From JALYRV01 sp036675475 (GTDB lineage: Bacteria > Acidobacteriota > Vicinamibacteria > Vicinamibacterales > SCN-69-37): 64,000 nt of DNA. The stretch lies in assembly GCA_036675475.1 (NCBI GenBank), contig JAKFEY010000042.1, positions 1 to 64,000 on the forward strand. Direction: 5' to 3'. Positions 1 through 7,723 of this stretch are shown in pieces (position 1 is the stretch's first letter; the number at the start of each line of letters is the position of its first letter). The translations under genes were made by a program, and so were the position numbers. The notes under the pieces are model-generated. The model was not told the DNA's origin and ran no database searches. It worked only from the letters and a program-made list of their open reading frames with translations.

Positions 1-1
1 T

Positions 2-205
2 CGCCCGCAGTTCTATCTGCGGACGACCGACGTGACCGGCACGATGCACCTGCCGGAAGGCACCGAGATGATCATGCCGGGCGACAACACGGCGATCACG
101 GCGGAGCTGATGGCGCCGGTGGCCATTGAAAAGGGCAGCCGGTTCGCGATCCGCGAAGGCGGCCGCACGGTCGGCGCCGGCACGGTGACGGAAATCCTGG
201 AATAG
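2..205 (+). CDS. tuf: Elongation factor Tu, 3' end only
   Basis: The window opens inside this gene; only the last 67 codons are present, ending in TAG. The translated tail contains FYLRTTDVTG, EMIMPGDN and the terminal FAIREGGRTVGAGTVTEI segment, all hallmarks of EF-Tu domain 3. EF-Tu delivers aminoacyl-tRNA to the ribosome as a GTP complex. Its position directly before rpsJ is the usual str/S10 arrangement, so it probably heads or joins the ribosomal protein operon that follows. The 5' part, including the GTPase domain, lies outside the window. Confidence 0.97.
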   Translation, partial: RPQFYLRTTDVTGTMHLPEGTEMIMPGDNTAITAELMAPVAIEKGSRFAIREGGRTVGAGTVTEILE

Positions 206-271
206 GTTGCTGGTAGCTGGTTGCTGGTGGCTGGTGTGTCCAGCAACCAACAACCAGCAACCAGCTACCAG
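205..271 (+). repeat. Inverted heptad-repeat array between tuf and rpsJ
   Basis: Directly after the tuf stop are four units of GGTNGCT with a 7-bp period (205-236). After a short centre come four units of CCAGCAA-type heptads (240-271), so the two halves can pair into a long hairpin. The remaining bases up to rpsJ are AGCGAGCGAAGCGAG, with no good Shine-Dalgarno sequence. Neighbouring junctions in the operon are only 2-10 bp, so this 85-bp gap is out of character. Confidence 0.85.
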
Positions 272-290
272 TTAGCGAGCGAAGCGAGTT

Positions 291-626
<336 letters not shown>

Positions 627-628
627 CC

Positions 629-1375
629 ATGGTTACGGGACTCATCGGCAAGAAAGTCGGGATGACGCAGGTCTATCAGAAGGATGGATCCGCGCTGCCC
701 GCCACCGTCATCAAGGCCGGCCCCTGCGTCGTCGTGCAGATGAAGACGACGGGCACCGACGGCTACGAATCGGTGCAGCTCGGCCTCGTGGAAGAGAAGC
801 CGGCGAAAGCCAACAAGGCCATGGGCGGCCACTACGCGAAGGCCGGCGTGCCGCCGACCCGCGTGCGCCGCGAGATTCCGATGGCCGCGGGCAAGGACGC
901 GGAAGCGCCCAAGCCGGGCGACCACGGCGGAACGGCAGTGAAGCCGGGCGACCACGGCGGAACGGCAGTGAAGCCGGGCGATCAATTCGACGTGACCATG
1001 TTCAAGGCGGGCGACCGCGTGGACGTGATCGGGACGACGCGCGGCAAGGGCTTCCAGGGCGTCATGAAGCGCCACAACTTCGCGGGCGGCGCGGCCACGC
1101 ACGGCTCGATGTTCCACCGCGCGCCCGGCTCGATCGGCGCCTCGTCGTTTCCGTCGCGTGTCGTCAAGGGCATGCGCGCGGCCGGCCACATGGGCAGCAC
1201 CCGCGTGACCACGCGCAACCTGAAGATCGTCCAGGTCGACGCCGAGAACAACCTGCTCGTGCTGCACGGCGCGGTGCCGGGCGCCCCCGGCGGCTACCTC
1301 GTGATTCGGCGCGCCATCGCGGCGAAGCCGGAGCCGATCCCGCAGGTCGAGAAGGTCAAGAAGGGCAAGAAATAG
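629..1375 (+). CDS. rplC: 50S ribosomal protein L3 (uL3) with internal decapeptide duplication
   Basis: Early-assembly 50S protein whose long loop reaches towards the peptidyl transferase centre. The family signatures are clear: IGKKVGMTQVY at the N-terminus, GTTRGKGFQGVMKRH and GSIGASSFPSRVVKGMRAAGHMG in the central region. At 248 residues it is longer than the usual 205-215, partly because residues about 95-114 are two exact copies of KPGDHGGTAV followed by a third KPGD. The tandem sits just before the conserved GDQFDV segment. A basic Lys-rich C-terminal tail is also present. Two base pairs separate it from rpsJ and from rplD. Confidence 0.97.
   Translation: MVTGLIGKKVGMTQVYQKDGSALPATVIKAGPCVVVQMKTTGTDGYESVQLGLVEEKPAKANKAMGGHYAKAGVPPTRVRREIPMAAGKDAEAPKPGDHGGTAVKPGDHGGTAVKPGDQFDVTMFKAGDRVDVIGTTRGKGFQGVMKRHNFAGGAATHGSMFHRAPGSIGASSFPSRVVKGMRAAGHMGSTRVTTRNLKIVQVDAENNLLVLHGAVPGAPGGYLVIRRAIAAKPEPIPQVEKVKKGKK
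911..981 (+). repeat. Exact 30-bp tandem repeat inside rplC
   Basis: A 30-bp unit beginning AAGCCGGGCGACCACGGCGG occurs twice without mismatch (911-940 and 941-970), followed by the first 11 bases of a third copy (971-981). Because 30 is divisible by three, the reading frame is kept and the protein gains a repeated decapeptide. Absence of synonymous differences points to a recent event. Confidence 0.95.
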
Positions 1376-1377
1376 CC

Positions 1378-1998
1378 ATGAAATTGGATGTTGTTAACGG
1401 CGACAACAAGAAGGTCGGCTCGGTCGAGCTCAAGGACGATGTCTTTGGCGGGCCGGTGAAGCGCGATCTGATCTGGGAGTCGGTCACGCGGCTCAACGCG
1501 TCGGAGCGGCGCGGCACGCACGCGGCGAAGAACCGCGCGCTCGTGAGCGGCGGCGGCAAGAAGCCGTACAAGCAGAAGGGCACCGGACGCCCGCAGGTCG
1601 GATCGAGCCGCACCCCGCTGTGGCGCCACGGCGGCACGGTGTTTCCGCCGCAGCCGCGCAGCTACGACTTCAAGCTGCCGAAGAAGGTCGAGAAGGGCGC
1701 GCTGCGCGCGGCCCTCACGGCGAAGTTCAAGGAAGGCGTCGTCACCGTCGTCGAGGAGCTGAAGTCGGCCGAGCGGAAGACGAGCGCGGCGGCGGAGCTG
1801 CTCAAGCGCCTCGGCGCCGACGGCAAGACGCTGATTGTCGACGTGCAGCCCGACGAGATGTTCGAGGCTTCGGCCCGCAACATCCGCGGCATCCGGCTCG
1901 TGGCGAGCGGACGCCTGACGGCGCGCGACGTCATGGACACGTCGCGCATCATCGCGACCAGGGCCGCGGTCGAGCGGCTGCAGGAAGTGCTGGGATAA
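1378..1998 (+). CDS. rplD: 50S ribosomal protein L4 (uL4)
   Basis: The 206-residue product matches the L4 family: RRGTHAAKNRALVSGGGKKPYKQKGTGRPQVGS forms the extended loop lining the exit tunnel, followed by the HGGTVFPPQPRSYDFKLPKK segment. It is a primary 23S rRNA binder. In some proteobacteria L4 represses its own S10 operon, but nothing here shows that such control operates. It starts 2 bp after rplC and is followed by rplW after 4 bp. Confidence 0.97.
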   Translation: MKLDVVNGDNKKVGSVELKDDVFGGPVKRDLIWESVTRLNASERRGTHAAKNRALVSGGGKKPYKQKGTGRPQVGSSRTPLWRHGGTVFPPQPRSYDFKLPKKVEKGALRAALTAKFKEGVVTVVEELKSAERKTSAAAELLKRLGADGKTLIVDVQPDEMFEASARNIRGIRLVASGRLTARDVMDTSRIIATRAAVERLQEVLG

Positions 1999-2002
1999 CG
2001 CA

Positions 2003-2293
2003 ATGAAGATCACCGACGTCATTCGACGCCCCCTGATCACCGAGAAGACGACCGTGATGCGCGAAGACGGCAACACGCTGGTCTTCGAAGTCGCGCGCGG
2101 CGCGACGAAGGTCGACATCAAGCGCGCGGTCGAGAAGCTGTTCGGGTCGAAGGTCGCCACCGTGCGCACCGCGACCATGCACGGCAAGTTCAAGCGCCAG
2201 GGCAAGTTCATCGGGCAGCGGTCGGACTGGAAGAAGGCGTTCGTCCGGCTGCGCGACGGCGAAAAAGTGCCCGAATTTTTGGAGGGAGCCTGA
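2003..2293 (+). CDS. rplW: 50S ribosomal protein L23 (uL23)
   Basis: At 96 residues this is the normal size. The start ITDVIRRPLITEKTT is the family signature, and TMHGKFKRQGKFIG forms the tunnel-reaching loop. L23 sits at the polypeptide exit and docks trigger factor and SRP. The gene ends in TGA at 2291-2293 and is followed by an unusually long 115-bp gap filled with repeats before rplB. Confidence 0.97.
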   Translation: MKITDVIRRPLITEKTTVMREDGNTLVFEVARGATKVDIKRAVEKLFGSKVATVRTATMHGKFKRQGKFIGQRSDWKKAFVRLRDGEKVPEFLEGA

Positions 2294-2295
2294 TC

Positions 2296-2388
2296 GGTAA
2301 CCGGTAACCGGTAGCCGGGGGGCGGTGGATCAGCCGACAGGCCGTTGTGCCTGGAGGCTCACACCGACAACCAGCAACCAGCAACCGA
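2296..2388 (+). repeat. Heptad arrays flanking a hairpin between rplW and rplB
   Basis: Three GGTAACC-type heptads (2296-2316) lead into a 28-nt hairpin (2332-2359), followed by CAACCAG-type heptads (about 2366-2388). The block fills the gap before rplB and stays open in the rplB frame for 28 codons, but the conserved L2 start MAIRNYNP lies downstream of it. No Shine-Dalgarno sequence is evident between the array and the rplB ATG. Confidence 0.8.
2332..2359 (+). repeat. 28-nt CGTTGT-loop hairpin (copy A)
   Basis: Arms AGCCGACAGGC (2332-2342) and GCCTGGAGGCT (2349-2359) enclose the loop CGTTGT. Nine of eleven stem positions pair. It is followed by CACACC, which other copies share in similar form. 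This is the least perfect of the forward copies. Confidence 0.75.
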
Positions 2389-2408
2389 CCACCGTCGCCT
2401 CATACGAC

Positions 2409-3233
2409 ATGGCAATCAGAAACTACAACCCGACCTCGCCGGGCCGCCGGTTCCAGACCGGGCCGACCTTTGACGAGATCACGACGGCGACGCCGCACAA
2501 GCCGCTGCTCGAGCCGATGAAGAAGAGCGGCGGGCGCAACAACACGGGCGAAGTCACGTCGTGGTGGCGCGGCGGCGGCCACAAGCGCCAGTACCGCATC
2601 ATCGACTTCAAGCGCGACAAGCTCGAGATTCCGGGCAAGGTGTCGACGGTCGAGTACGACCCGAACCGCTCGGCGCGCATCGCGCTGGTCACGTATGCCG
2701 ACGGCGAGAAGCGCTACATCCTGCACCCGGTGGGCGTGAAGGTGGGCGACACGATCGTGGCGGGCGTCAACGTCGACATCCTGCCGGGCAACTGCCTGCC
2801 GCTCAAGAACATCCCGCTCGGCACGATGATTCACAACGTCGAGCTGAAGCCGGGCAAGGGCGGGCAGATCGCGCGCAGCGCCGGATCGGCCGTGCAGCTG
2901 GTGGCCAAGGAAGGCGAGTACGCGTCGGTGAAGATGCCGTCGGGCGAGATTCGCCTGATCAGCATCGAATGCTTCGCGACGGTCGGCCAGGTCGGCAACA
3001 TCGATCACGAGAACGTGTCGGTGGGCAAGGCGGGCCGCAGCCGGTGGAAGGGCAGGAAGCCGCACGTGCGCGGCGTCGCGATGAACCCGGTGGATCACCC
3101 GCTCGGCGGCGGCGAGGGCAAGACCTCGGGCGGCCGTCACCCGGTGACGCCGTGGGGCGTGCCGACCAAGGGCTACAAGACGCGCAATTCGAAGCAGACC
3201 GATCGCTTCATTGTGCAGCGGAGAAAGCGCTAA
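2409..3233 (+). CDS. rplB: 50S ribosomal protein L2 (uL2)
   Basis: The start at ATG 2409 (MAIRNYNPTSPGRRF) was chosen because it matches the conserved L2 N-terminus. A longer in-frame start at 2325 would only translate the repeat block. The 274-residue protein has the expected GGGHKRQYRIIDFKR, the EYDPNRSARIALV segment and the C-terminal GVAMNPVDHPLGGGEG loop with the histidine important near the peptidyl transferase centre. Its stop overlaps the rpsS start (TAATG). Confidence 0.97.
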   Translation: MAIRNYNPTSPGRRFQTGPTFDEITTATPHKPLLEPMKKSGGRNNTGEVTSWWRGGGHKRQYRIIDFKRDKLEIPGKVSTVEYDPNRSARIALVTYADGEKRYILHPVGVKVGDTIVAGVNVDILPGNCLPLKNIPLGTMIHNVELKPGKGGQIARSAGSAVQLVAKEGEYASVKMPSGEIRLISIECFATVGQVGNIDHENVSVGKAGRSRWKGRKPHVRGVAMNPVDHPLGGGEGKTSGGRHPVTPWGVPTKGYKTRNSKQTDRFIVQRRKR

Positions 3234-3547
3234 TGGGACGTTCACTCAAGAAGGGGCCGTTCATCGACCTCCACCTGCTCGAAAAGGTGGAAGCCATGAA
3301 CCGCGCCGGCGACAAGAAGGTCATCAAGACCTGGTCGCGTCGATCCACCGTGGTGCCGGAAATGGTGGGCCACACGATGGCGGTGCACAACGGCAACAAG
3401 TTCGTGCCCGTGTACGTGACGGAGAACATGGTCGGGCACAAGCTCGGCGAGTTCGCGCCGACGCGGCACTTCAAGGGGCACACGTCGAAGGCCGAGAAGG
3501 CCGCGGCGGCCGCCGCGCCGTCGGGTGGCGCGAAGGCAGGTGGCTAA
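3233..3547 (+). CDS. rpsS: 30S ribosomal protein S19 (uS19)
   Basis: The product is MGRSLKKGPFIDLHLLEKV followed by KTWSRRSTVVPEMVGHTMAVHNG and the GEFAPTRHFKGH segment, a complete S19. At 104 residues it carries a short extra Ala-rich C-terminal tail. S19 pairs with S13 in the 30S head near the A-site tRNA. Both ends overlap its neighbours by one base (TAATG at 3231-3235 and at 3545-3549), which suggests translational coupling with rplB and rplV. Confidence 0.97.
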   Translation: MGRSLKKGPFIDLHLLEKVEAMNRAGDKKVIKTWSRRSTVVPEMVGHTMAVHNGNKFVPVYVTENMVGHKLGEFAPTRHFKGHTSKAEKAAAAAAPSGGAKAGG

Positions 3548-4029
3548 TGGTGCAGGCTGAAGCCACGGCCCGGTACATCCGCACGTCGGCCCAGAAGGCG
3601 GGCCTCGTGCTCGAGCTGATTCGCGGCAAGGACGTCAACACCGCGCTCTCGACGCTCGCGTTCGCCCGCAAGTCGGTGGCGAAGGACATCGAGAAGGTGC
3701 TGCGCTCGGCGATTGCCAACGCGTCGACGAAGGAGGGGTTCGGCGGCGACGTCGACCGGCTCTACGTCGCGGCGGCGTATGCGGGCCAGGGCCCGTCGCT
3801 CAAGCGCGTGCGCCCCGCCCCGATGGGCCGCGCGTTCCGCGTCGTCAAGCGCTCGGCGCACCTGACGGTGAAGGTCGCGGAGCGGCCGGAGAAGAAGAAG
3901 GCGGTTGCGCCCGCGGAGGGTGCGGCGGCCGAGGGCGCGCCGAAGCGCGCGCGCGGCGCGAAGCCGAAGGCGAAGGCCGCGGCGCCGGCGAAGCGGGCAT
4001 CGAAAAAGACTGTAAAGGCGAAGGCTTAA
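3547..4029 (+). CDS. rplV: 50S ribosomal protein L22 (uL22) with basic tail
   Basis: Residues 1-115 match L22: ATARYIRTSAQKAGLVLELIRGK, the ANASTKEGF segment, then LKRVRPAPMGRAFRVVKRSAHLTV, whose beta-hairpin lines the exit tunnel. The usual length is about 110-120. Here a Lys/Ala/Pro-rich tail extends it to 160 residues (EKKKAVAPAEG to KKTVKAKA). The tail has no recognisable domain and is probably a disordered rRNA-contacting extension. The start overlaps the rpsS stop; rpsC follows after 3 bp. Confidence 0.96.
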   Translation: MVQAEATARYIRTSAQKAGLVLELIRGKDVNTALSTLAFARKSVAKDIEKVLRSAIANASTKEGFGGDVDRLYVAAAYAGQGPSLKRVRPAPMGRAFRVVKRSAHLTVKVAERPEKKKAVAPAEGAAAEGAPKRARGAKPKAKAAAPAKRASKKTVKAKA

Positions 4030-4032
4030 GGA

Positions 4033-4752
4033 ATGGGTCAGAAAGTACATCCGTACGGATTCCGCCTCGGCTTCAACAAGACGTGGCGCTCGCGCTGGTT
4101 CGCCGACAAGGAATACGCGAAGCTGCTGCACGAGGATCTCGCGCTGCGCAAGACGCTGAAGAAGCGGTTCGCGCACGCGGGCGTGTCGAAGATCGACATC
4201 GAGCGCGCGGCCAACAAGCTGAAGATCGACATCCACACGTCGCGGCCGGGCATCATCATCGGCCGCAAGGGCACGGAAGTCGACAAGCTGAAGAGCGAGA
4301 TTCAGAAGCGCACGAACCGCGAGGTCTTCATCAACATCCAGGAGATCCAGAAGCCGGAGCTCGACGCGCAGCTGATCGGCGAGTCGGTGGCCATGCAGCT
4401 CGAAAAGCGCGTGGCGTTCCGCCGCGCGATGCGCAAGGCGGTCGAGTCGGCGCTGCGCTTCGGCGCGCGCGGCATCAAGGTGCGCGTGTCGGGCCGGCTG
4501 AACGGCGCGGAAATCGCGCGCTCGGAGTGGTACCTGCACGGCCAGCTGCCGCTGCAGACGCTGCGGGCCGACATCGACTACGGCTTCGCGCAGGCGTTCA
4601 CGACCTACGGCTGCATCGGCGTGAAGGTGTGGCTTTACAAGGGCGAGCGGCTGACGCCGAAGGTGGGCCGCGAGGAAGACTACAGGGCGCCGATGAGGCG
4701 CGACGACAGACCCGACCGGGGCCCCCGTGGCGACCGACCGGGGGCCAGATAG
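4033..4752 (+). CDS. rpsC: 30S ribosomal protein S3 (uS3)
   Basis: The 239-residue protein begins MGQKVHPYGFRLGFNKTWRS. A KH domain with the GIIIGRKG loop lies at residues about 73-80, and the C-terminal half shows GIKVRVSGRLNGAEIARSEW. S3 lies at the mRNA entry channel and contributes to helicase activity. The last 25 residues are Asp/Arg/Gly-rich and probably disordered. A 92-bp repeat-filled gap follows, unlike the very short spacing upstream. Confidence 0.97.
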   Translation: MGQKVHPYGFRLGFNKTWRSRWFADKEYAKLLHEDLALRKTLKKRFAHAGVSKIDIERAANKLKIDIHTSRPGIIIGRKGTEVDKLKSEIQKRTNREVFINIQEIQKPELDAQLIGESVAMQLEKRVAFRRAMRKAVESALRFGARGIKVRVSGRLNGAEIARSEWYLHGQLPLQTLRADIDYGFAQAFTTYGCIGVKVWLYKGERLTPKVGREEDYRAPMRRDDRPDRGPRGDRPGAR

Positions 4753-4754
4753 AG

Positions 4755-4829
4755 GATTTGGCGATCTCGTGATCTGGCGATCTGGTGATCTGAATTCACC
4801 AGATCACCACATCACCACATCACCAGATA
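4755..4829 (+). repeat. Octad-repeat array between rpsC and rplP
   Basis: Units of the GATCTGGT type repeat with an 8-bp period (GATTTGGC, GATCTCGT, GATCTGGC, GATCTGGT). They turn over at GAATTC into the inverted ACCAGATC/ACCACATC units, so the whole block can fold back on itself. An AAGGA lies between the array and the rplP ATG and may serve as ribosome binding site, though 12 bp away. Confidence 0.85.
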
Positions 4830-4844
4830 CAAGGATTCATCACT

Positions 4845-5270
4845 ATGTTGATGCCGAAGAAAGTCAAGTACCGCAAGCAGCAGCGCGGGCGGATGGCCGG
4901 CAAGGCCTGGCGCGGATCGAGTGTCGCGTTCGGCGACTACGGCCTGCGCGCGATGGAGCCGTGCTGGATGACCGCGCGGCAGATCGAGGCGGCGCGCGTG
5001 GCGATGACGCGCTCGATCAAGCGCGGCGGCAAGATCTGGGTGCGCATTTTCCCGGACAAGCCGATCACGAAGAAGCCGCAGGAAACGCGCATGGGTAAAG
5101 GCAAGGGCGCGCCCGAAGAGTGGGTGTGCGTGGTCAAGCCCGGCCGCATTCTGTTCGAGATGGAGGGCGTGCCGGAGGTCGAGGCGCGCGCCGCGATGAA
5201 GCTCGCGGCGGCCAAGCTGCCGATCCTCACGAAGTTCGCGACCCGGTTTGCTCAGGAGAAAGCGTCATGA
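4845..5270 (+). CDS. rplP: 50S ribosomal protein L16 (uL16)
   Basis: The start MLMPKKVKYRKQQRGRM is the family-typical N-terminus and fixes ATG 4845. The product is 141 residues, of normal length, with RAMEPCWMTARQIEAARVAMTR and the GKGKGAPEEWVCVVKPGRILFEM region. L16 helps position A-site tRNA and is a late-assembly protein. Its stop overlaps the rpmC start as ATGA, a translational-coupling arrangement. Confidence 0.97.
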   Translation: MLMPKKVKYRKQQRGRMAGKAWRGSSVAFGDYGLRAMEPCWMTARQIEAARVAMTRSIKRGGKIWVRIFPDKPITKKPQETRMGKGKGAPEEWVCVVKPGRILFEMEGVPEVEARAAMKLAAAKLPILTKFATRFAQEKAS

Positions 5271-5455
5271 AGGCGGCGGAACTGCGGGAGATGAGCGCGC
5301 AGGAGCTCGCGCAGAAGGCCCAGGAGCTCGACGATCAGCTGTTCCGGCTGCGGCTGCAGAAGTCGATGGGCCAGCTCGAGTCGGCGTCGAAGCTGCGGCC
5401 GATGCGCAAGGACCTGGCGCGCATCCGGACGCTGTTGAAAGAGAAGGGCGAGTAA
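5267..5455 (+). CDS. rpmC: 50S ribosomal protein L29 (uL29)
   Basis: This 62-residue, largely helical protein reads MKAAELREMSAQELAQKAQEL and then LFRLRLQKSMGQLES, the L29 signature. L29 lies next to L23 at the exit tunnel. The ATG overlaps the rplP stop by two bases, and rpsQ follows after 3 bp. Confidence 0.96.
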   Translation: MKAAELREMSAQELAQKAQELDDQLFRLRLQKSMGQLESASKLRPMRKDLARIRTLLKEKGE

Positions 5456-5458
5456 GAC

Positions 5459-5725
5459 ATGGCTGCGGAAGTGTCTCGGAAGAAGGAAGTCTTCGGCCGC
5501 GTCGTCAGCGACAAGATGGACAAGTCCGTCGTCGTGGCGGTCGAGCGGCAGACGCGCCACGAGGTGTACGGCAAGGCGCTGCGGCGCACGTCGAAGTTCA
5601 TGGCGCACGACGAGGCGAACGAAGCCAAGGTCGGCGATCGCGTGGCGATCGTCGAGGCGCGGCCCCTCAGCGCGCGCAAGCGGTGGGTGGTCACGCGCGT
5701 GGTCGAGAAGGCCACGGGAGTCTAA
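5459..5725 (+). CDS. rpsQ: 30S ribosomal protein S17 (uS17)
   Basis: Primary 16S rRNA-binding OB-fold protein of 88 residues. Seen: VFGRVVSDKMDKSVVVAVERQTRHEVYGKALRRTSKFMAHDE, with the conserved GDRVAIVEARPLSARKRW segment. The gene is flanked by rpmC and rplN, each at 3 bp, as in most bacterial spc junctions. Confidence 0.97.
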   Translation: MAAEVSRKKEVFGRVVSDKMDKSVVVAVERQTRHEVYGKALRRTSKFMAHDEANEAKVGDRVAIVEARPLSARKRWVVTRVVEKATGV

Positions 5726-5728
5726 GCC

Positions 5729-6097
5729 ATGATTCAGATGCGATCGATTCTCGACGTGGCCGACAACTCGGGCGCGCGCAAGATTGCCGTCATCAACCCG
5801 ATTGGCGGATCGACCGGGCGCTACGCGCGCCTGGGCGACCTGGTGACGGCGTCGGTGAAGGAAGCGACGCCGGACGGCACGGTCAAGAAGGGGCAGGTGG
5901 TCAAGGCGGTCATCGTGCGCACCCGCAAGGAAGTCCGCCGCAAGGACGGCAGCTACATCCGGTTCGACCGGAACGCCGCCGTGCTCGTCAACGACCAGAA
6001 CGAGCCGATCGGCACGCGCGTGTTCGGGCCCGTCGCGCGCGAGCTGCGCGAGCGCCGGTTCATGAAGATCATCTCGCTCGCGCCGGAAGTGCTGTAG
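5729..6097 (+). CDS. rplN: 50S ribosomal protein L14 (uL14)
   Basis: The product is 122 residues, the exact family length. MIQMRSILDVADNSGARK and VRTRKEVRRKDGSYIRFDRNAAVL, with NEPIGTRVFGPVARELRE near the end, are diagnostic. L14 forms an intersubunit bridge and is the docking site for the silencing factor RsfS. A short heptad array separates it from rplX. Confidence 0.98.
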   Translation: MIQMRSILDVADNSGARKIAVINPIGGSTGRYARLGDLVTASVKEATPDGTVKKGQVVKAVIVRTRKEVRRKDGSYIRFDRNAAVLVNDQNEPIGTRVFGPVARELRERRFMKIISLAPEVL

Positions 6098-6100
6098 AGC

Positions 6101-6128
6101 GGTTACCGGTAACCGGTTACCGGTTACC
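6101..6128 (+). repeat. GGTTACC heptad array between rplN and rplX
   Basis: Exactly four 7-bp units run head to tail: GGTTACC, GGTAACC, GGTTACC, GGTTACC. Each unit is nearly its own reverse complement. The array is followed by AAGAGCGAAGAGAG, which may act as the rplX leader. Confidence 0.85.
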
Positions 6129-6149
6129 AAGAGCGAAGAGAGTAAAGAC

Positions 6150-6482
6150 ATGTCACGGTTGCAGACGCCGATTCGGCGCAACGACAGCGTGCAGGTGATG
6201 GCGGGCAAGGACCGCGGCAAGACAGGCCGCGTGCTCCGGGTGCTGGCCGAGAAGAACCGGCTCGTCGTCGAGGGAGTGAATTTCGTCAAGCGGCACACGC
6301 GCCCGAACCCGGGCCGCGGCGTGAAGGGCGGCATCCTCGAGAAGGAAGCGCCGCTGCACGCCTCGAACGTGCAGCTGGTGTGCCCCGAGTGCAGCGCGCC
6401 GACGCGCATCGGGCACAAGGTGCTCGAGGACGGCCGCAAGGTCCGGATCTGCCGCAAGTGCGAGGGAGTGGTCGACAAATGA
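6150..6482 (+). CDS. rplX: 50S ribosomal protein L24 (uL24)
   Basis: The 110-residue product carries the KOW motif (VMAGKDRGKTGRVLRVLAEKNR) and the VNFVKRHTRPNPGRG segment of L24. Its C-terminal part has two CxxC pairs (CPEC at about residue 78 and CRKC at about 104), which could bind zinc; this is a variable feature of the family. L24 initiates 50S assembly. Its stop overlaps the rplE start (ATGA). Confidence 0.96.
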   Translation: MSRLQTPIRRNDSVQVMAGKDRGKTGRVLRVLAEKNRLVVEGVNFVKRHTRPNPGRGVKGGILEKEAPLHASNVQLVCPECSAPTRIGHKVLEDGRKVRICRKCEGVVDK

Positions 6483-7021
6483 GCCGCCTGAAGGATCGAT
6501 ATCAGAAGGACGTGGTGGGCGCCCTCCAGAAGGAGTTCGGCTACACCAACGTCATGGCCGTGCCGCGCATCGACAAGATCGTCGTGAACATGGGCCTGGG
6601 CGAAGCCACGGGCAACGCGAAGATCGTCGACGCCGGCGCCGACGAGCTGACGCGCATCACCGGCCAGAAGGCCGTTGTGACGAAGGCGAAGAAGTCGATC
6701 GCGCAGTTCAAGGTGCGCCAGGGCATGCCGATCGGCACCATGGTGACGCTGCGGGGCGAGCGCATGTGGGACTTCCTCGACCGGCTCATCTCGATTGCGC
6801 TGCCGCGCGTGCGCGACTTCCGCGGCGTGTCGGGCAAGGGCTTCGACGGCCGCGGCAACTACACGCTCGGCCTGCGCGACCAGATCATCTTCCCGGAAAT
6901 CGACTACATGAAGGTCGACAAGAACCGGGGCATGAACATCTCCGTGGTGACCACGGCGAAGACCGACGAGGAAGCGCGGCGGCTGCTCCAGCTGATGGGC
7001 ATGCCGTTCAGAGCGCAGTAA
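6479..7021 (+). CDS. rplE: 50S ribosomal protein L5 (uL5)
   Basis: The 180-residue protein starts MSRLKDRYQKDVVGALQKEFGY. It contains GMPIGTMVTLRGERMWDFLDRL and the IIFPEIDYMKVDKNRGMNI segment of L5, which binds 5S rRNA and contacts P-site tRNA. The ATG overlaps the rplX TGA by two bases, and rpsN follows after 10 bp. Confidence 0.97.
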   Translation: MSRLKDRYQKDVVGALQKEFGYTNVMAVPRIDKIVVNMGLGEATGNAKIVDAGADELTRITGQKAVVTKAKKSIAQFKVRQGMPIGTMVTLRGERMWDFLDRLISIALPRVRDFRGVSGKGFDGRGNYTLGLRDQIIFPEIDYMKVDKNRGMNISVVTTAKTDEEARRLLQLMGMPFRAQ

Positions 7022-7031
7022 GGAACGAGAT

Positions 7032-7217
7032 ATGGCAACGACCGCGAAGATGGTGAAAGACGCGACGGTGACCAAGTACGCCGTCCGCCGCCGCAACCGC
7101 TGCAAGCTGTGCGGGCGCCCGCGCGCCTACATGCGCAAGTTTGCCCTGTGCCGTCTGTGCTTCCGCAAGCTGGCGCTCGAAGGCGAAGTGGCCGGCGTGA
7201 TCAAGAGCAGCTGGTAA
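7032..7217 (+). CDS. rpsN: 30S ribosomal protein S14, zinc type (uS14)
   Basis: At 61 residues this is the short zinc-binding form. CKLCGRPRAYMRKFALCRLC supplies the four zinc cysteines, and the C-terminus FRKLALEGEVAGVIKSSW is family-typical. S14 belongs to the 30S head near S3 and S10. It is preceded by rplE and followed by a 91-bp repeat-filled gap. Confidence 0.97.
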   Translation: MATTAKMVKDATVTKYAVRRRNRCKLCGRPRAYMRKFALCRLCFRKLALEGEVAGVIKSSW

Positions 7218-7221
7218 ACGA

Positions 7222-7297
7222 GGTTGTTGGTTGTTGGTTGCTGGTTGTCGGTGAGCGACCGACCAGCAACCAGAAACCAGAAACCAGCAACCAACAG
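7222..7297 (+). repeat. Inverted heptad arrays between rpsN and rpsH
   Basis: GGTTGTT/GGTTGCT heptads (7222-7249) are followed by a small TCGGT...ACCGA hairpin and then by ACCAGCA/ACCAGAA heptads up to 7297. The two halves are complementary enough to form one long imperfect stem. An AGGA before the rpsH start may be its ribosome binding site. Confidence 0.85.
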
Positions 7298-7308
7298 GAT
7301 TCAGAGAT

Positions 7309-7716
7309 ATGACAGATCCGATCGCAGACATGCTGACCCGTATCCGGAATGCCACGCAGGCCAAGCACGCCCGCGTCGACATCCCGGCCTCGCGGCTGAA
7401 GGTGGAAATCGCGAAGATCCTCGAGCTCGAGGGCTACGTCGCGGGCTTCAAGGTGGTGGGCGGGCCGAGCGACCCGCAGCAGCCGTTCGCCGTCATCCGC
7501 ATCTCGCTCAAGTACGGGCCGCGCGGCGAGCGCGTGATCTCGGGCATCGAGCGGGTGAGCCGTCCGGGCCGCCGCGTCTATTTCGGCCGGCACGACGTGC
7601 CGCCGGTGCTCGCGGGCCTCGGCACGAGCATTCTGACGACGTCGCGCGGCGTGATGACCGGCAAGGACGCCGTCAGAAACGGTGTCGGCGGCGAAGTGCT
7701 CTGTAACGTGTGGTGA
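7309..7716 (+). CDS. rpsH: 30S ribosomal protein S8 (uS8)
   Basis: The product is MTDPIADMLTRIRNATQAKH with ISRPGRRVYF-like RVSRPGRRVYFGRHDVPPVL and GTSILTTSRGVMTGKDA near the C-terminus, a complete S8 of 135 residues. S8 binds the central domain of 16S rRNA and in E. coli also represses the spc operon; I see no clear mRNA mimic here. rplF follows after 7 bp. Confidence 0.97.
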   Translation: MTDPIADMLTRIRNATQAKHARVDIPASRLKVEIAKILELEGYVAGFKVVGGPSDPQQPFAVIRISLKYGPRGERVISGIERVSRPGRRVYFGRHDVPPVLAGLGTSILTTSRGVMTGKDAVRNGVGGEVLCNVW

Positions 7717-7723
7717 GGTAGCA

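Noticed and set aside
205..271. Regular repeats at junctions read as a CRISPR array
   Set aside because: Units are 7-8 bp without spacers, unit sequences are degenerate, and no cas gene is present.
2325..2408. A longer N-terminus for L2 starting at 2325
   Set aside because: The 28 extra codons only translate the repeat block; the conserved L2 start is MAIRNYNP at 2409.
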